A DNA stretch of 17,512 nucleotides. It comes from Bacillota bacterium. GTDB taxonomy: Bacteria > Bacillota > Dehalobacteriia > UBA4068. Under the pieces are notes generated by a model. That model was not told the DNA's origin and searched no databases. It saw only the letters and a list, made by a program, of their open reading frames with translations. The DNA lies in NCBI GenBank assembly GCA_009778255.1, contig WRKD01000199.1:1-17512 (forward strand), given 5' to 3'. Shown here in pieces: positions 5,246 to 13,788 of the stretch. Made by a program: the position numbers and the translations under genes. The first letter of the stretch is position 1. Each line of letters opens with the position of its first letter.

Positions 5246-7288
5246 ATGTTTAAGTTGAATGATGAATATTTAATAGCCAATTATTCTTCATTTATATGTT
5301 CTTATGGCGATGTTTGCGTTAATGAAATAATTTCAAGAGAGTCTTTTGTGCCGGAAACATTTTTTGTTAGCCAAAAACTCAAAAATGAAGAAATTCTTTT
5401 TTTTCGTGATATAAGTTTTCGCGAATGGGTTGTGGGCATGATTAATGATATTATTAAGAATATGAATTTAGGCTATGATCAAGATAAGGCAACTGATATG
5501 GCATACGAAAATGTTCTTTATCTATTAGCGTACAATGATTCCGCAGATAAAATTGCTAATCAAGAATTTGTTGATGTTATTAGAAGAGTTATAGCGTATA
5601 CTTTAACAGGTGATGTAGACAAAGAGATACATACGGCCAACATGTTTAATGCGCTGGCAGCGAAATATTTGCCATTGGTTATAAATCAATTGCGGGAATA
5701 TAAGCTTTCTGCCAAAGAATTATTATTGTACAGTATAGTAAGCGGATTATCTGGGCTAGATTTAAAAGGCGCGCCTGCCGCCGCTTCCTCATATGCCAAT
5801 GAGGGAATTAAAATGGCAGAGTATACTGGGTTAGATAGTAAAACTGCCGCAAAAACCTACTTAGAATCATTAACAACGCTATATAATAAAACACAAATCT
5901 CTATTTTTGATTGGGATGATTTTATTCAGTTGATCATTGAAAAGAAAAAATTGGTTTGGATGACAGATGATTATATAGAGTCGTATTTCGATTTACTTTT
6001 TTTAACAGCTTTATTGGATGAATATGAAATATTTGTAGAAATAATTCCCAAAAATGGCTATCACGGCAACGATTTGTCTTATAAAGATTTGCAGGATTTG
6101 CTAGCAACAGATTTGTTTGAAGATTTAAAGAAGCATTTAAACAGTGGCAGGCTAAGTATATCTTGGCATGGGCCTAAAATGGGCGCGGCTAATATCTATA
6201 AACTATCTGGCGAGTGTATCGATTCAATAAAAAAAGCCGGATTACTTTTTGCCAAAGGTTGTAGGATTTTTGAAATGCTTCAAGGCGGGTTGAATATTGA
6301 TTGGTTTACTTCTTTTTATGTTGTCCGTTCCTTAAGTGAAATAACTTCCGGCTTATTAGCCGAGCAAAACGAAGCGGTATTTCTTCATCTTGCACCCAAG
6401 GAATATGCGTTTTTTGGGGTTGTATATGAAAATTCACGCCAGAAAGTGATTAATGGAAAACCGGTTACCTTATGCGCCAGTACAGTTTATGATCATCGCA
6501 AGCGCAAAACGAAGGCAAAAATTGAAGAAATTGTAGAAGAATTCCACTATCTTCGCCATATTGAAACAGCATATTGCGGGGATATATATCCTGTGCAGAT
6601 GGAAATGAATATGCTTGCAAAAAAAATAGAAGAGTATACAGCAGAGCAATACAGCAAAAGCAGCAGAATGTATGCCAAACTTGCTCGGCCAGACATGAGT
6701 AAAATCGATTCTTTATTATGGGAGCTGTTAGTTAGTAAAATTAAGGAAATTCTAAATAAAGAGCCCAAGGAAATATCATTGTTAGAAATTGGCGTAGGAG
6801 ATGGCCGGGCTTTAGAATATGCGTCTTACTTAGGGATTAATGCTTTGGGTATTGACAACTCTGCTGGTTTTATTGAGCTGTTACAAGAAAAAGCGACAAA
6901 AGGCTTAATTCCCCCGCATTCATTTCTGTTTGCCAATATGTGTGCTCTGCCGATAGAGAACCGGTATTTTGATGTTATTCGCATGAATGCTTCACTTTTG
7001 CATATGCCAATAATTGGCGCTGGCTTTACTGTTGACTTGGCCTTATGTGAGACTAAGCGCGTTTTGCGGCCAGGAGGATTATTGTTTGTAATGGTAAAGA
7101 AGGGGCAAGGAATATCTTTGATCGATACACAGGAAGGATTGGGGAAGAGGTTTTATCAATTATATACCAGAGAAACTCTACATATGGTTTTGAAACGTAA
7201 TGGTTTTAATGCTATTACCATGGTTGAACAAGAGGAAAGACGGGGAAATGATGTTATAAACTGGGTTGTCTGTATTGCGCAAAAATAA
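5246..7288 (+). CDS. DUF89 (ARMT1-like) domain fused to class I SAM-dependent methyltransferase
   Basis: A 680-residue fusion. Residues ~30-390 fit the DUF89 fold of metal-dependent damage-control phosphatases: a helical N-terminus, then WMTDDYIESYFD at 239-250 in place of the usual DNAGE-type motif, HGNDLSYKD with N275-D276, GPKMGA near 309, and AKGCRIFEML with K337 and E343. The first metal site has D241-D242 where the family normally has Asp-Asn; the later Asp and Lys are kept. Residues ~500-660 are a Rossmann methyltransferase: LLEIGVGDGRA (512-522) as the SAM-binding glycine loop, LGIDNS as the acidic beta2 end, ALPIENRYFDVIRMNASLLHM, and VLRPGGLLFVMVKKG. The pairing suggests an enzyme that methylates and dephosphorylates (or hydrolyses) related substrates, but neither is identified. 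It lies between the HD gene and the RCC1-SLH gene, whose RBS overlaps its stop. Confidence 0.8.
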   Translation: MFKLNDEYLIANYSSFICSYGDVCVNEIISRESFVPETFFVSQKLKNEEILFFRDISFREWVVGMINDIIKNMNLGYDQDKATDMAYENVLYLLAYNDSADKIANQEFVDVIRRVIAYTLTGDVDKEIHTANMFNALAAKYLPLVINQLREYKLSAKELLLYSIVSGLSGLDLKGAPAAASSYANEGIKMAEYTGLDSKTAAKTYLESLTTLYNKTQISIFDWDDFIQLIIEKKKLVWMTDDYIESYFDLLFLTALLDEYEIFVEIIPKNGYHGNDLSYKDLQDLLATDLFEDLKKHLNSGRLSISWHGPKMGAANIYKLSGECIDSIKKAGLLFAKGCRIFEMLQGGLNIDWFTSFYVVRSLSEITSGLLAEQNEAVFLHLAPKEYAFFGVVYENSRQKVINGKPVTLCASTVYDHRKRKTKAKIEEIVEEFHYLRHIETAYCGDIYPVQMEMNMLAKKIEEYTAEQYSKSSRMYAKLARPDMSKIDSLLWELLVSKIKEILNKEPKEISLLEIGVGDGRALEYASYLGINALGIDNSAGFIELLQEKATKGLIPPHSFLFANMCALPIENRYFDVIRMNASLLHMPIIGAGFTVDLALCETKRVLRPGGLLFVMVKKGQGISLIDTQEGLGKRFYQLYTRETLHMVLKRNGFNAITMVEQEERRGNDVINWVVCIAQK

Positions 7289-7299
7289 GGAGTATAGTG

Positions 7300-9813
7300 A
7301 TGAAGAATAGAAAAACATGTATATATTTGTACACCTTAGCCTTTATAGTAGTGCAGATACTATGCTCCAATACGCCGGTTTGGGCTAAAGAAGAAGTGTT
7401 TGGTTCAACATTTGGCTTAGGGCTGGCAATAAAGGAAGATGGTGAATTGTGGCAGTGGCGTTCATTAAAGGATGGCAGTGAAATATCTCCATATAAAATT
7501 ATAGATAATGTGGCTGCTATGACTTTAGGGGAAGGGTATGTTTTGCTAATCAAAGCAGATGGCAGTCTTTGGGGTTTTGGAAATAATGACAGTGGGCAAT
7601 TAGGTGATAAAACAACCGCTTATCGAGATATTCCTGTAAAGATAATGGAACAGGTTATTTCCGCTGCTGCCGGAGAAAAACATAGTTTAGCTGTTACACA
7701 AGACGGTAGTTTGTGGGCATGGGGAGGAAGAACCGGGCTTAGCCCGCAAAAGATTATGGAAGATGTACGGTCTGTTTATACTGGAAAAATTGAGGAATTC
7801 GCTATAAAAAACGACGGTAGTTTATGGAACTGGAAAAACAATACAGAAAATTTGCTTAGCGAAAATAATATAATAGCTCCGCTGAAAATTGCCGATGATG
7901 TACTTTCTGTAGCTAGCGGCTATGGTTTTGGAGGCGGGCATACTTTAATTGTTAAAAGTAATGGCAGTTTATGGGCTTATGGTTTAAATACTATGGGGCA
8001 AATTGGAGATGGTACTATTGATAGTAAAGAAGCGCCTGTAAAGATAATGGATAATGTGCTTGGCGCTGCTGCCGGTGAAGGTAAAAGTTTAGCAGTTACA
8101 AGTGATGGCAGCCTATGGGCTTGGGGCAGATGGATAGGTAATAGCCCGCAAAAGATAATGGAAAATGTGCAGGCAGTAAATATAGATATAGCTGGTTCCG
8201 TACCCGTGGTTTTAACCGCCGATGGTGTTTTATGGGAATGGGATTTTTTTAATGAAAAGGCCAAAAAGATAATGGAAGGAATAATGTTGCCAGGGTTAGA
8301 ACAAGTAGCCCAGCAATCTTCTTCAGCTGCCGATTCATATATCTACGATATTGAAGATAGCGGCTTGACTATTAATTTTCCTGCCCCCTTATTGTCAGAT
8401 ATCAGCGATCCTGCTTTAGCCCTGGCAGCTATTAAAACAGTGGCGTCTGGCTTAACAAACGAACAAAAAGCCAGCGCCAGCGGCATAGATTTGCTAACTC
8501 TATTTGCCGAGGAAGCCATAGCTCAAGCAGCGTCTTTAACTTTCGATGACGCTGCTATTAATATTGACCTAAGTGATATTAGTAATTTGCAAATAAGCGC
8601 TAATGAGCTTAAAAACGCCGCTGTTCAGGCATTGGCTGCCGCAGGGGTTAATGTTATGCGGGATATACAGAACACAATTATACTTAAAACAGCGGCTACG
8701 GAGAATTTAAGCATAAATATTGGCACATCTATGGCTAATATAGCAGTTGATCAGTTGCGGGTACAAACACCAGATTATCAAATATCGTTTTCCCGGCAAG
8801 CGCTTAAAGCAAACCTTATGGATAAGCCGTTGCTTATTACCATAAACGTACAAGAAGAGGCAGTATCTGGCAATGCTTTGTCTGCCAAGTATTTTTTTCC
8901 ATTTTTTTCGCAGATATCGCCGAATCATGCTTCGGCCATGTCTTTAAAGACGCTACCGGCTCTTTCTTCAAGGCAATTTATTCCCAAGGTGAATATAGCT
9001 ATAGGAGGTAAACCGGGTGCGCAGATCAATAAGTTGGCCAGGCTAAGCGCTAACAAGGCTTATAGTATTACATTTAATAAAATGCTTGTGGAAAATGTTA
9101 AGTTGTCTATGCCGCCCCTAGCCGGCGATCATAACTATCAAGCTATAGTGAACTCTAACGGCCATGCTGTAGGCGGAAAGTACAATCCTATTTCTGCTAT
9201 GCTAGAGGCAAAAATAAAAGATACTGATCTGTATTTTGTTAAAGAGAATCAGAAAGATTTCTCAGATATTTTCACTAAATCGCAAGAGATGCAGAAGGCC
9301 ATTCGCATACTGGCTGCCAAAGGCATTATCAATGGCAGTACTACAGCTACCTTCTCGCCGGATGCAGCTATTAACCGGGCAGAGATTGCTGCCTTAATAG
9401 TGCGTACACTTTTTAAACTGGATGCAAATGCCGATGGAGGTTTTAGTGATGTAAGAAAAGCCGATTGGTTTTTTGGGGCAGTGGGCAGCGCCAAACGATA
9501 TGGTATTATCAACGGCGTTAGCGCCAGTGCCTTTGCCCCACAAGCAATTATCAAAAAAGATCAGATCGTAGCAATATGTGCACGTACATTACGTATAGAG
9601 ATGAATTATAAAGATGCACTTGATTTAGAACACCAGTTGTCTGTTTACAGTGATCGCAGTGAATTGCCGGCGTGGGGGGAAGCGGATATTGCTTTAGCTA
9701 CTCAGGTAAATTTAGTAGTAAAACGAGTAGACGGCAGATTTGAGCCCAACGCAACGATGACCCGCGGCAACGCGGCTATAATTCTATATAGAATGTTTAT
9801 GAAAATATGGTAA
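7300..9813 (+). CDS. Exported RCC1-repeat beta-propeller protein with three SLH domains
   Basis: An 837-residue secreted protein. The signal peptide is residues 1-29, with cleavage after PVWA. Seven repeats follow, each with a (D/N)G-x-LW core (EDGELWQW, ADGSLWGF, QDGSLWAW, NDGSLWNW, SNGSLWAY, SDGSLWAW, ADGVLWEW), which fits one seven-bladed RCC1 propeller over residues ~30-330. Residues ~345-650 are an unrecognised alanine-rich region followed by the kind of beta-rich stretch that precedes SLH domains in S-layer proteins. Three SLH domains end the protein (FSDIFTKSQ, FSDVRKADW and a divergent third ending MTRGNAAIILYRMF), which would bind cell-wall polysaccharide. ATG 7300 is preferred over GTG 7297 because AAGGAG at 7287-7292 is 7 nt away. 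The stop is 12 nt before the kinase start. It may present a ligand- or protein-binding propeller at the surface. Confidence 0.88.
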   Translation: MKNRKTCIYLYTLAFIVVQILCSNTPVWAKEEVFGSTFGLGLAIKEDGELWQWRSLKDGSEISPYKIIDNVAAMTLGEGYVLLIKADGSLWGFGNNDSGQLGDKTTAYRDIPVKIMEQVISAAAGEKHSLAVTQDGSLWAWGGRTGLSPQKIMEDVRSVYTGKIEEFAIKNDGSLWNWKNNTENLLSENNIIAPLKIADDVLSVASGYGFGGGHTLIVKSNGSLWAYGLNTMGQIGDGTIDSKEAPVKIMDNVLGAAAGEGKSLAVTSDGSLWAWGRWIGNSPQKIMENVQAVNIDIAGSVPVVLTADGVLWEWDFFNEKAKKIMEGIMLPGLEQVAQQSSSAADSYIYDIEDSGLTINFPAPLLSDISDPALALAAIKTVASGLTNEQKASASGIDLLTLFAEEAIAQAASLTFDDAAINIDLSDISNLQISANELKNAAVQALAAAGVNVMRDIQNTIILKTAATENLSINIGTSMANIAVDQLRVQTPDYQISFSRQALKANLMDKPLLITINVQEEAVSGNALSAKYFFPFFSQISPNHASAMSLKTLPALSSRQFIPKVNIAIGGKPGAQINKLARLSANKAYSITFNKMLVENVKLSMPPLAGDHNYQAIVNSNGHAVGGKYNPISAMLEAKIKDTDLYFVKENQKDFSDIFTKSQEMQKAIRILAAKGIINGSTTATFSPDAAINRAEIAALIVRTLFKLDANADGGFSDVRKADWFFGAVGSAKRYGIINGVSASAFAPQAIIKKDQIVAICARTLRIEMNYKDALDLEHQLSVYSDRSELPAWGEADIALATQVNLVVKRVDGRFEPNATMTRGNAAIILYRMFMKIW
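7633..8162 (+). repeat. Internal duplication with 402-nt period inside the RCC1 propeller
   Basis: Blocks 402 nt (134 codons) apart are nearly identical: CCTGTAAAGATAATGG at 7633 and 8035, and AGCCCGCAAAAGAT(T/A)ATGGA at 7741 and 8143. At protein level, PVKIMEQVISAAAGEKHSLAV and PVKIMDNVLGAAAGEGKSLAV match, as do SPQKIMEDV and SPQKIMENV. The propeller appears to have grown by duplication of a multi-blade unit, and the unit boundaries run beyond the listed blocks. Confidence 0.75.
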
Positions 9814-9825
9814 GGCGGTGAAAAA

Positions 9826-12336
9826 TTGTACCCCGATACGCTGCTATTCTTATTAGCACTTATCTGCTTGATAATAGCTCTATGCGTTTTGTTCTATTTA
9901 CTGATCTCACGTAAGCGCAGCGTGGTTTACCGTACTTTTTTGCAAGCGGAAACGGAGTTTTTGGAAACTTTTACCGCTGCCTCAATTCAGGGTAACACAA
10001 TAAAATCTGGTATGGCTTTGCCTAAGGGAGAAGCTGTACGGCATAGCTTTGCTAAAGCAGCAGCCGAGGAGCAGACTGAACTGGGGATCAATAATGCTAC
10101 ACAATTAACAACCGACATACTTGATGCCGCAAGAACCGAATTGTTGCAAAATACCTTTCATAACAAAATGCCCTTGCAAGATGAAGAAAAGACAACGGAT
10201 TTTACCGGCTTTGATGCTTATGCGCTGGAAGGACGCTATATTTTAGAAGAAGAACTCACTGGAGCCGGCATGAGCAGGGTGTTTGTAGCCAGAAATGCTA
10301 AACTGGGTAATCGTTGGATTATAAAATATATTTCTCACCATAATGCTGCTTTAGCAAAAGAAGAAAATATACTTAAACAACTTAATCATATAAGCTTGCC
10401 TCAAATTGTAGATATTTTTTATGATACTAGCGGTGTTTATTTGGTGGAAAGCTATATAGAAGGATTTTCTTTAGATGCAGTTCTAGCTGGTAATACTACT
10501 ATTAATCAAGCATTAGTTTTAGATTGGGCAGAGCAAATGGCTCAGGTTTTAGCATATTTGCATAATATAAAGCCCAACCCTATCTATCATTATGATCTAA
10601 AACCTTCGAATGTTATGGTAACCTATGATAACCGCTTAGTTTTAATAGATTTCGGCGTATCAAAACAGTTAGGAGAAGGCGATGGGGCTATTGGCGTTAC
10701 CTATAAATATGCTGCGCCGGAGCGTTTGAAATATGCCATGTCTGAATCTAATTTAGCCTTGTTGGAAAGCCGGTTTGGTACTTTACCGGAAGAACGTTTT
10801 CACTGGCAGCCCGATGCGCGCACTGATATTTATAGTTTGGGTGTAATGCTTTTTGAATTAGCGGTTAGGCAATTGCCGGATACTCAAAATTTTCATTTAC
10901 TCAAGAACTATGTATCTGGGGATTTTTATAAAATAATTCAAAAATGCCTAAAAACAAACCCCCAAGACCGTTATGAAGATGCGCGGGCTTTATTGGCCGA
11001 TCTGCAAAAAATCAAAGGCTCAAAAAGCAAAATGGTCAAGACACTTTTCTTGCGCAAATTTGCCTTCATTATATTGGCTATTTGTATTCTTGCTTCTTTA
11101 GTAAGCTTGGGTGGCGGCTGTTATTTATATGTTAGAGAAAATCAGGCTTCCTTCAGTATAGAACCAATTTTAATAAGAATGAGTTTACAGCAATCGACAG
11201 AACTAAAGCTGGAGAAAAAAATGGCTGATGGCACGAGCATTTTATTAGATCCGCTCAGTATCCGCTGGTCATTCACTACCAATAATATCGCGCGCATAGA
11301 TGGGAATCGTATTGTAGGCCTAAATTTGGGAGAAACAGAGCTACTAGGGCAATACAGAAATAAGAAGATACTTCTTAAAGTTGATGTTGTGAAACAATTA
11401 ACTGGCCTGATAGATATTAGGCAGATATATCAACCAGGACATATGCTGGAATTGTTTGCCGGAACTGCAAGTCGTGAATTAAGGGATGGAGTATTAGGGA
11501 AAGCTGAGTTTATCTCAACGGAAAGCATCGATATTTCCCAGGATGGCGATATTTATTTTGTGGATAGCGGATTTCTACGTAAAATTTCTAATAACATGGT
11601 AAAATGCATAGATATACAACCGTCTTTTTATAGCCCGCGTATAGTGCGCTGTGGTGGCGCTAAAATTTACATACTTACCCATATTTGGGAGGATGACGAT
11701 GGCGTGAATTATGGCATCGTGTGTATTGATGAAAGTGGCGTAGAGCTTATATATAGGGCAGACGCTTATTATTCTGCTGTGGAGGATTTTGTAATTACCG
11801 AGGAAGTACTTTACTTTATTGAACGTAATGAAGGCATTAATAAAGTTTATTTAAAAAGCATGTATTTATCCGAAAGCTATAATATCAACACCCTCTGTGA
11901 ATTACCTCGCGGCAGTTGGGCGCTAACTCTTGATGAAGAAGAACGGGTTTATATTGCCAATGCTCAAGAAAATGTTATTTTACTATACTACAAGGGTTCT
12001 TTAAGCTATTTTGCCGGAATAAAAAATGAGCAAGCCATTATCGACGGCGTTGCCCCTTTGTTCTTTATGCCGCAGCGGTTGCGTTATGCCAGCGGGTATC
12101 TGTATATATGGGATTATAATGTTTTGCGTCGCATGGAGGCGGTAGATGGCTTGGCAAAAGATTCTATCACCTTGATTGGCGAAGCAACTCCACAATTCGA
12201 GTTTGACATCATCGCTACAAAACAGTCGGCAGAAACGGCTATTTTACCAAATAGCTTGTTAACGGAGTTCGCATTTTTTAACGATGGTATTTTACTCACC
12301 GACCCCAAACGCGGAATGCTGTGGTTTTATGAGTAA
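9826..12336 (+). CDS. Transmembrane Ser/Thr protein kinase with extracellular NHL-type propeller
   Basis: An 836-residue Hanks-type kinase with two membrane helices. Residues 5-27 are the first helix, followed by SRKR (positive inside). The kinase domain covers ~137-395: TGAGMSRVF (divergent glycine loop, 145-153), K167 in WIIKYI, alpha-C Glu near 179-180, HYDLKPSN with catalytic D257, IDFG with D275, YAAPE and TDIYSLGV. All catalytic residues are present, so it should be active. The second helix is at ~406-436. Outside, ~445-525 looks Ig-like (WSFTTNNIARIDGNRIVGL), and the rest has NHL-type repeats (LFAGTASRELRDG, DISQDGDIYFVDSG, YFAGIKNEQAIIDG). PASTA repeats, usual in Gram-positive kinases, are absent. 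The TTG start has an AAGGCGGTG site at 9812-9820. The RCC1-SLH protein is an obvious candidate partner or substrate, by inference. The 3' end overlaps the opposite-strand gene by 45 bp. Confidence 0.88.
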   Translation: MYPDTLLFLLALICLIIALCVLFYLLISRKRSVVYRTFLQAETEFLETFTAASIQGNTIKSGMALPKGEAVRHSFAKAAAEEQTELGINNATQLTTDILDAARTELLQNTFHNKMPLQDEEKTTDFTGFDAYALEGRYILEEELTGAGMSRVFVARNAKLGNRWIIKYISHHNAALAKEENILKQLNHISLPQIVDIFYDTSGVYLVESYIEGFSLDAVLAGNTTINQALVLDWAEQMAQVLAYLHNIKPNPIYHYDLKPSNVMVTYDNRLVLIDFGVSKQLGEGDGAIGVTYKYAAPERLKYAMSESNLALLESRFGTLPEERFHWQPDARTDIYSLGVMLFELAVRQLPDTQNFHLLKNYVSGDFYKIIQKCLKTNPQDRYEDARALLADLQKIKGSKSKMVKTLFLRKFAFIILAICILASLVSLGGGCYLYVRENQASFSIEPILIRMSLQQSTELKLEKKMADGTSILLDPLSIRWSFTTNNIARIDGNRIVGLNLGETELLGQYRNKKILLKVDVVKQLTGLIDIRQIYQPGHMLELFAGTASRELRDGVLGKAEFISTESIDISQDGDIYFVDSGFLRKISNNMVKCIDIQPSFYSPRIVRCGGAKIYILTHIWEDDDGVNYGIVCIDESGVELIYRADAYYSAVEDFVITEEVLYFIERNEGINKVYLKSMYLSESYNINTLCELPRGSWALTLDEEERVYIANAQENVILLYYKGSLSYFAGIKNEQAIIDGVAPLFFMPQRLRYASGYLYIWDYNVLRRMEAVDGLAKDSITLIGEATPQFEFDIIATKQSAETAILPNSLLTEFAFFNDGILLTDPKRGMLWFYE

Positions 12337-13719
12337 AAGCAACTGATTTAATACAAAAGCCGCCTCAGCCCTGCTGGCAGCCTTTTTCCCTTCAATTTGA
12401 TAGCCGTTAGTGTTTTTTTGAAGCAAATGTTCATTGGCTAACATATTATTATTTAGCGCAAAAGAAATATAAGGTAAAGCCCAAGTACTTATACCGCTTA
12501 TTGATAATGCACTGATACCGTTTTCTGCCAAGCTTGCCGATGATGTTTTTCCGGCCCGTACTGCCATTACTATCATTTCTTCCAAAGTTAAAGCTTTATG
12601 GGGCATAAACAATCCATCCGGATACCCGCTAACTATATTTTTATCTACAGCCCATTGAATATATGGGCCATACCAGGAGTTAAAATCTATATCTGAAAAG
12701 CTATCCTTTTTGCCGTTAACATATGCATTGCCTGTATCATTTATGGCGCGGCCCAGCATGGTAACAAACATAGCTCGGCTAAGGCTAGCGGAAGGCTCGA
12801 AGCGATTATTGCCCATACCGGCGATAATGCCTTTGTCGGCCAGCGTTTCTATAGCCGGCTTTGCCCATTCATAGTCGGCTAAATCGCTGAACATAGCTTC
12901 ACCGAAAGATACGGTTAGGGAAGCAAGCTGGCTATCTTCCCGGCCTGCGCCGATAGCAACTGCCTTGACCACGGTGGTTTTATCTATCACCAAAGGCTGG
13001 TTGAGCTGCGGCTGATAATAGCTGGCGCTGATATTATACATCTTGCTTTCTACCGTGGGATTTGAACCATCTGTGGTATAGTATATCTTTACAGAATCGA
13101 TATTTTCATGCAGCAATTGCAGTGTGACCCCCTGAGGGCCGGAAACCCTATTAAAAGTGACCTGCGCCCATTTTTCGGGCTTCTCGCAGCTTACTTCGAT
13201 AAGGGACAGATTTTTTACCAACCAAGGGTTAGTTTGTTCACCTATGGAGCGTTGCCCCAGAATAAGTTTGAACTCCATAGGTTCGAGGCTTTTAAAATTA
13301 TCCGCACTGTTTCGTAGGCAGACCATAACCGGAACAGGTTGCTTTTCACCTGTACTTGGGAAATAATAGCGGGGCGTATACAGTAATTCCTCTATGGTGA
13401 AAATACGCTTGTAACCATCGGATGCGGTAAAAGCAATCAGCTGTGCCGCTTCTTTTATTTCCGCCTGTTGTAGGAGGTATAATAGGGGTATACCGGCAGC
13501 GTATTCGGTTTTTTCAGTGGGGAAGTTGTTGGCAAGCGAATAGGTGTGTTGTGCCATTATTGTTTTAAGAGCCTCTAAATCGCTACGGCTATAGGTAATT
13601 GTTTTATTTATGCCATCGCCACTGATGGTTAATGTTTCATCTGCCGCAAAAGCCGTGGTGGCAGTAAATAGCAACATGGTTACAAACATAAGGTAAAGCC
13701 CATATTTTAAAGTTTTCAT
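12292..13719 (-). CDS. Exported SLH protein with sulfite-oxidase-fold-like and chitobiase C-terminal-like domains
   Basis: A 475-residue secreted protein with a signal peptide at residues 1-25 (cleavage after TAFA). Residues ~28-180 resemble the oxidoreductase molybdopterin-binding (SUOX) fold: TLTISGDGINKTITYS, IPLLYLLQQAEI, IAFTASDGYKR, KLILGQRSIGEQTNPWLV. Residues ~190-275 resemble the chitobiase/beta-hexosaminidase C-terminal domain (KIYYTTDGSNPT, TTVVKAVAIG). Two clear SLH domains follow (FSDLADYEWAKPAIETLADK; FSDIDFNSWYGPYIQWAVDK) and then a degenerate third with a long insert. GGAGGGT at 13725-13731 serves the ATG. It is the downstream gene of a two-gene minus-strand unit, 69 nt after the larger SLH gene. 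No terminator is visible before the kinase gene it overlaps. Confidence 0.85.
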   Translation of the reverse strand: MKTLKYGLYLMFVTMLLFTATTAFAADETLTISGDGINKTITYSRSDLEALKTIMAQHTYSLANNFPTEKTEYAAGIPLLYLLQQAEIKEAAQLIAFTASDGYKRIFTIEELLYTPRYYFPSTGEKQPVPVMVCLRNSADNFKSLEPMEFKLILGQRSIGEQTNPWLVKNLSLIEVSCEKPEKWAQVTFNRVSGPQGVTLQLLHENIDSVKIYYTTDGSNPTVESKMYNISASYYQPQLNQPLVIDKTTVVKAVAIGAGREDSQLASLTVSFGEAMFSDLADYEWAKPAIETLADKGIIAGMGNNRFEPSASLSRAMFVTMLGRAINDTGNAYVNGKKDSFSDIDFNSWYGPYIQWAVDKNIVSGYPDGLFMPHKALTLEEMIVMAVRAGKTSSASLAENGISALSISGISTWALPYISFALNNNMLANEHLLQKNTNGYQIEGKKAASRAEAAFVLNQLLLLIKPQHSAFGVGE

Positions 13720-13788
13720 ATATCACCCTCCATAAGATATCTTGATTTTGCGGTATTTGTTGGGCGGTTGTTATTAACAATAGAATAA

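Noticed and set aside
7300..7390. Lipoprotein signal on the RCC1-SLH protein
   Set aside because: The cysteine in VQILCSN lacks the small residue before it that a lipobox requires, and a standard cleavage site (PVWA) follows.
7977..9554. Long minus-strand open frames opposite the RCC1-SLH gene
   Set aside because: They are shadows of a strongly coding plus-strand gene, lack ribosome binding sites and show no protein-like pattern.
9826..12336. PASTA-type (PknB/PrkC) kinase
   Set aside because: The cytoplasmic kinase fits, but the extracellular part has Ig-like and NHL-type sequence with no PASTA repeats.
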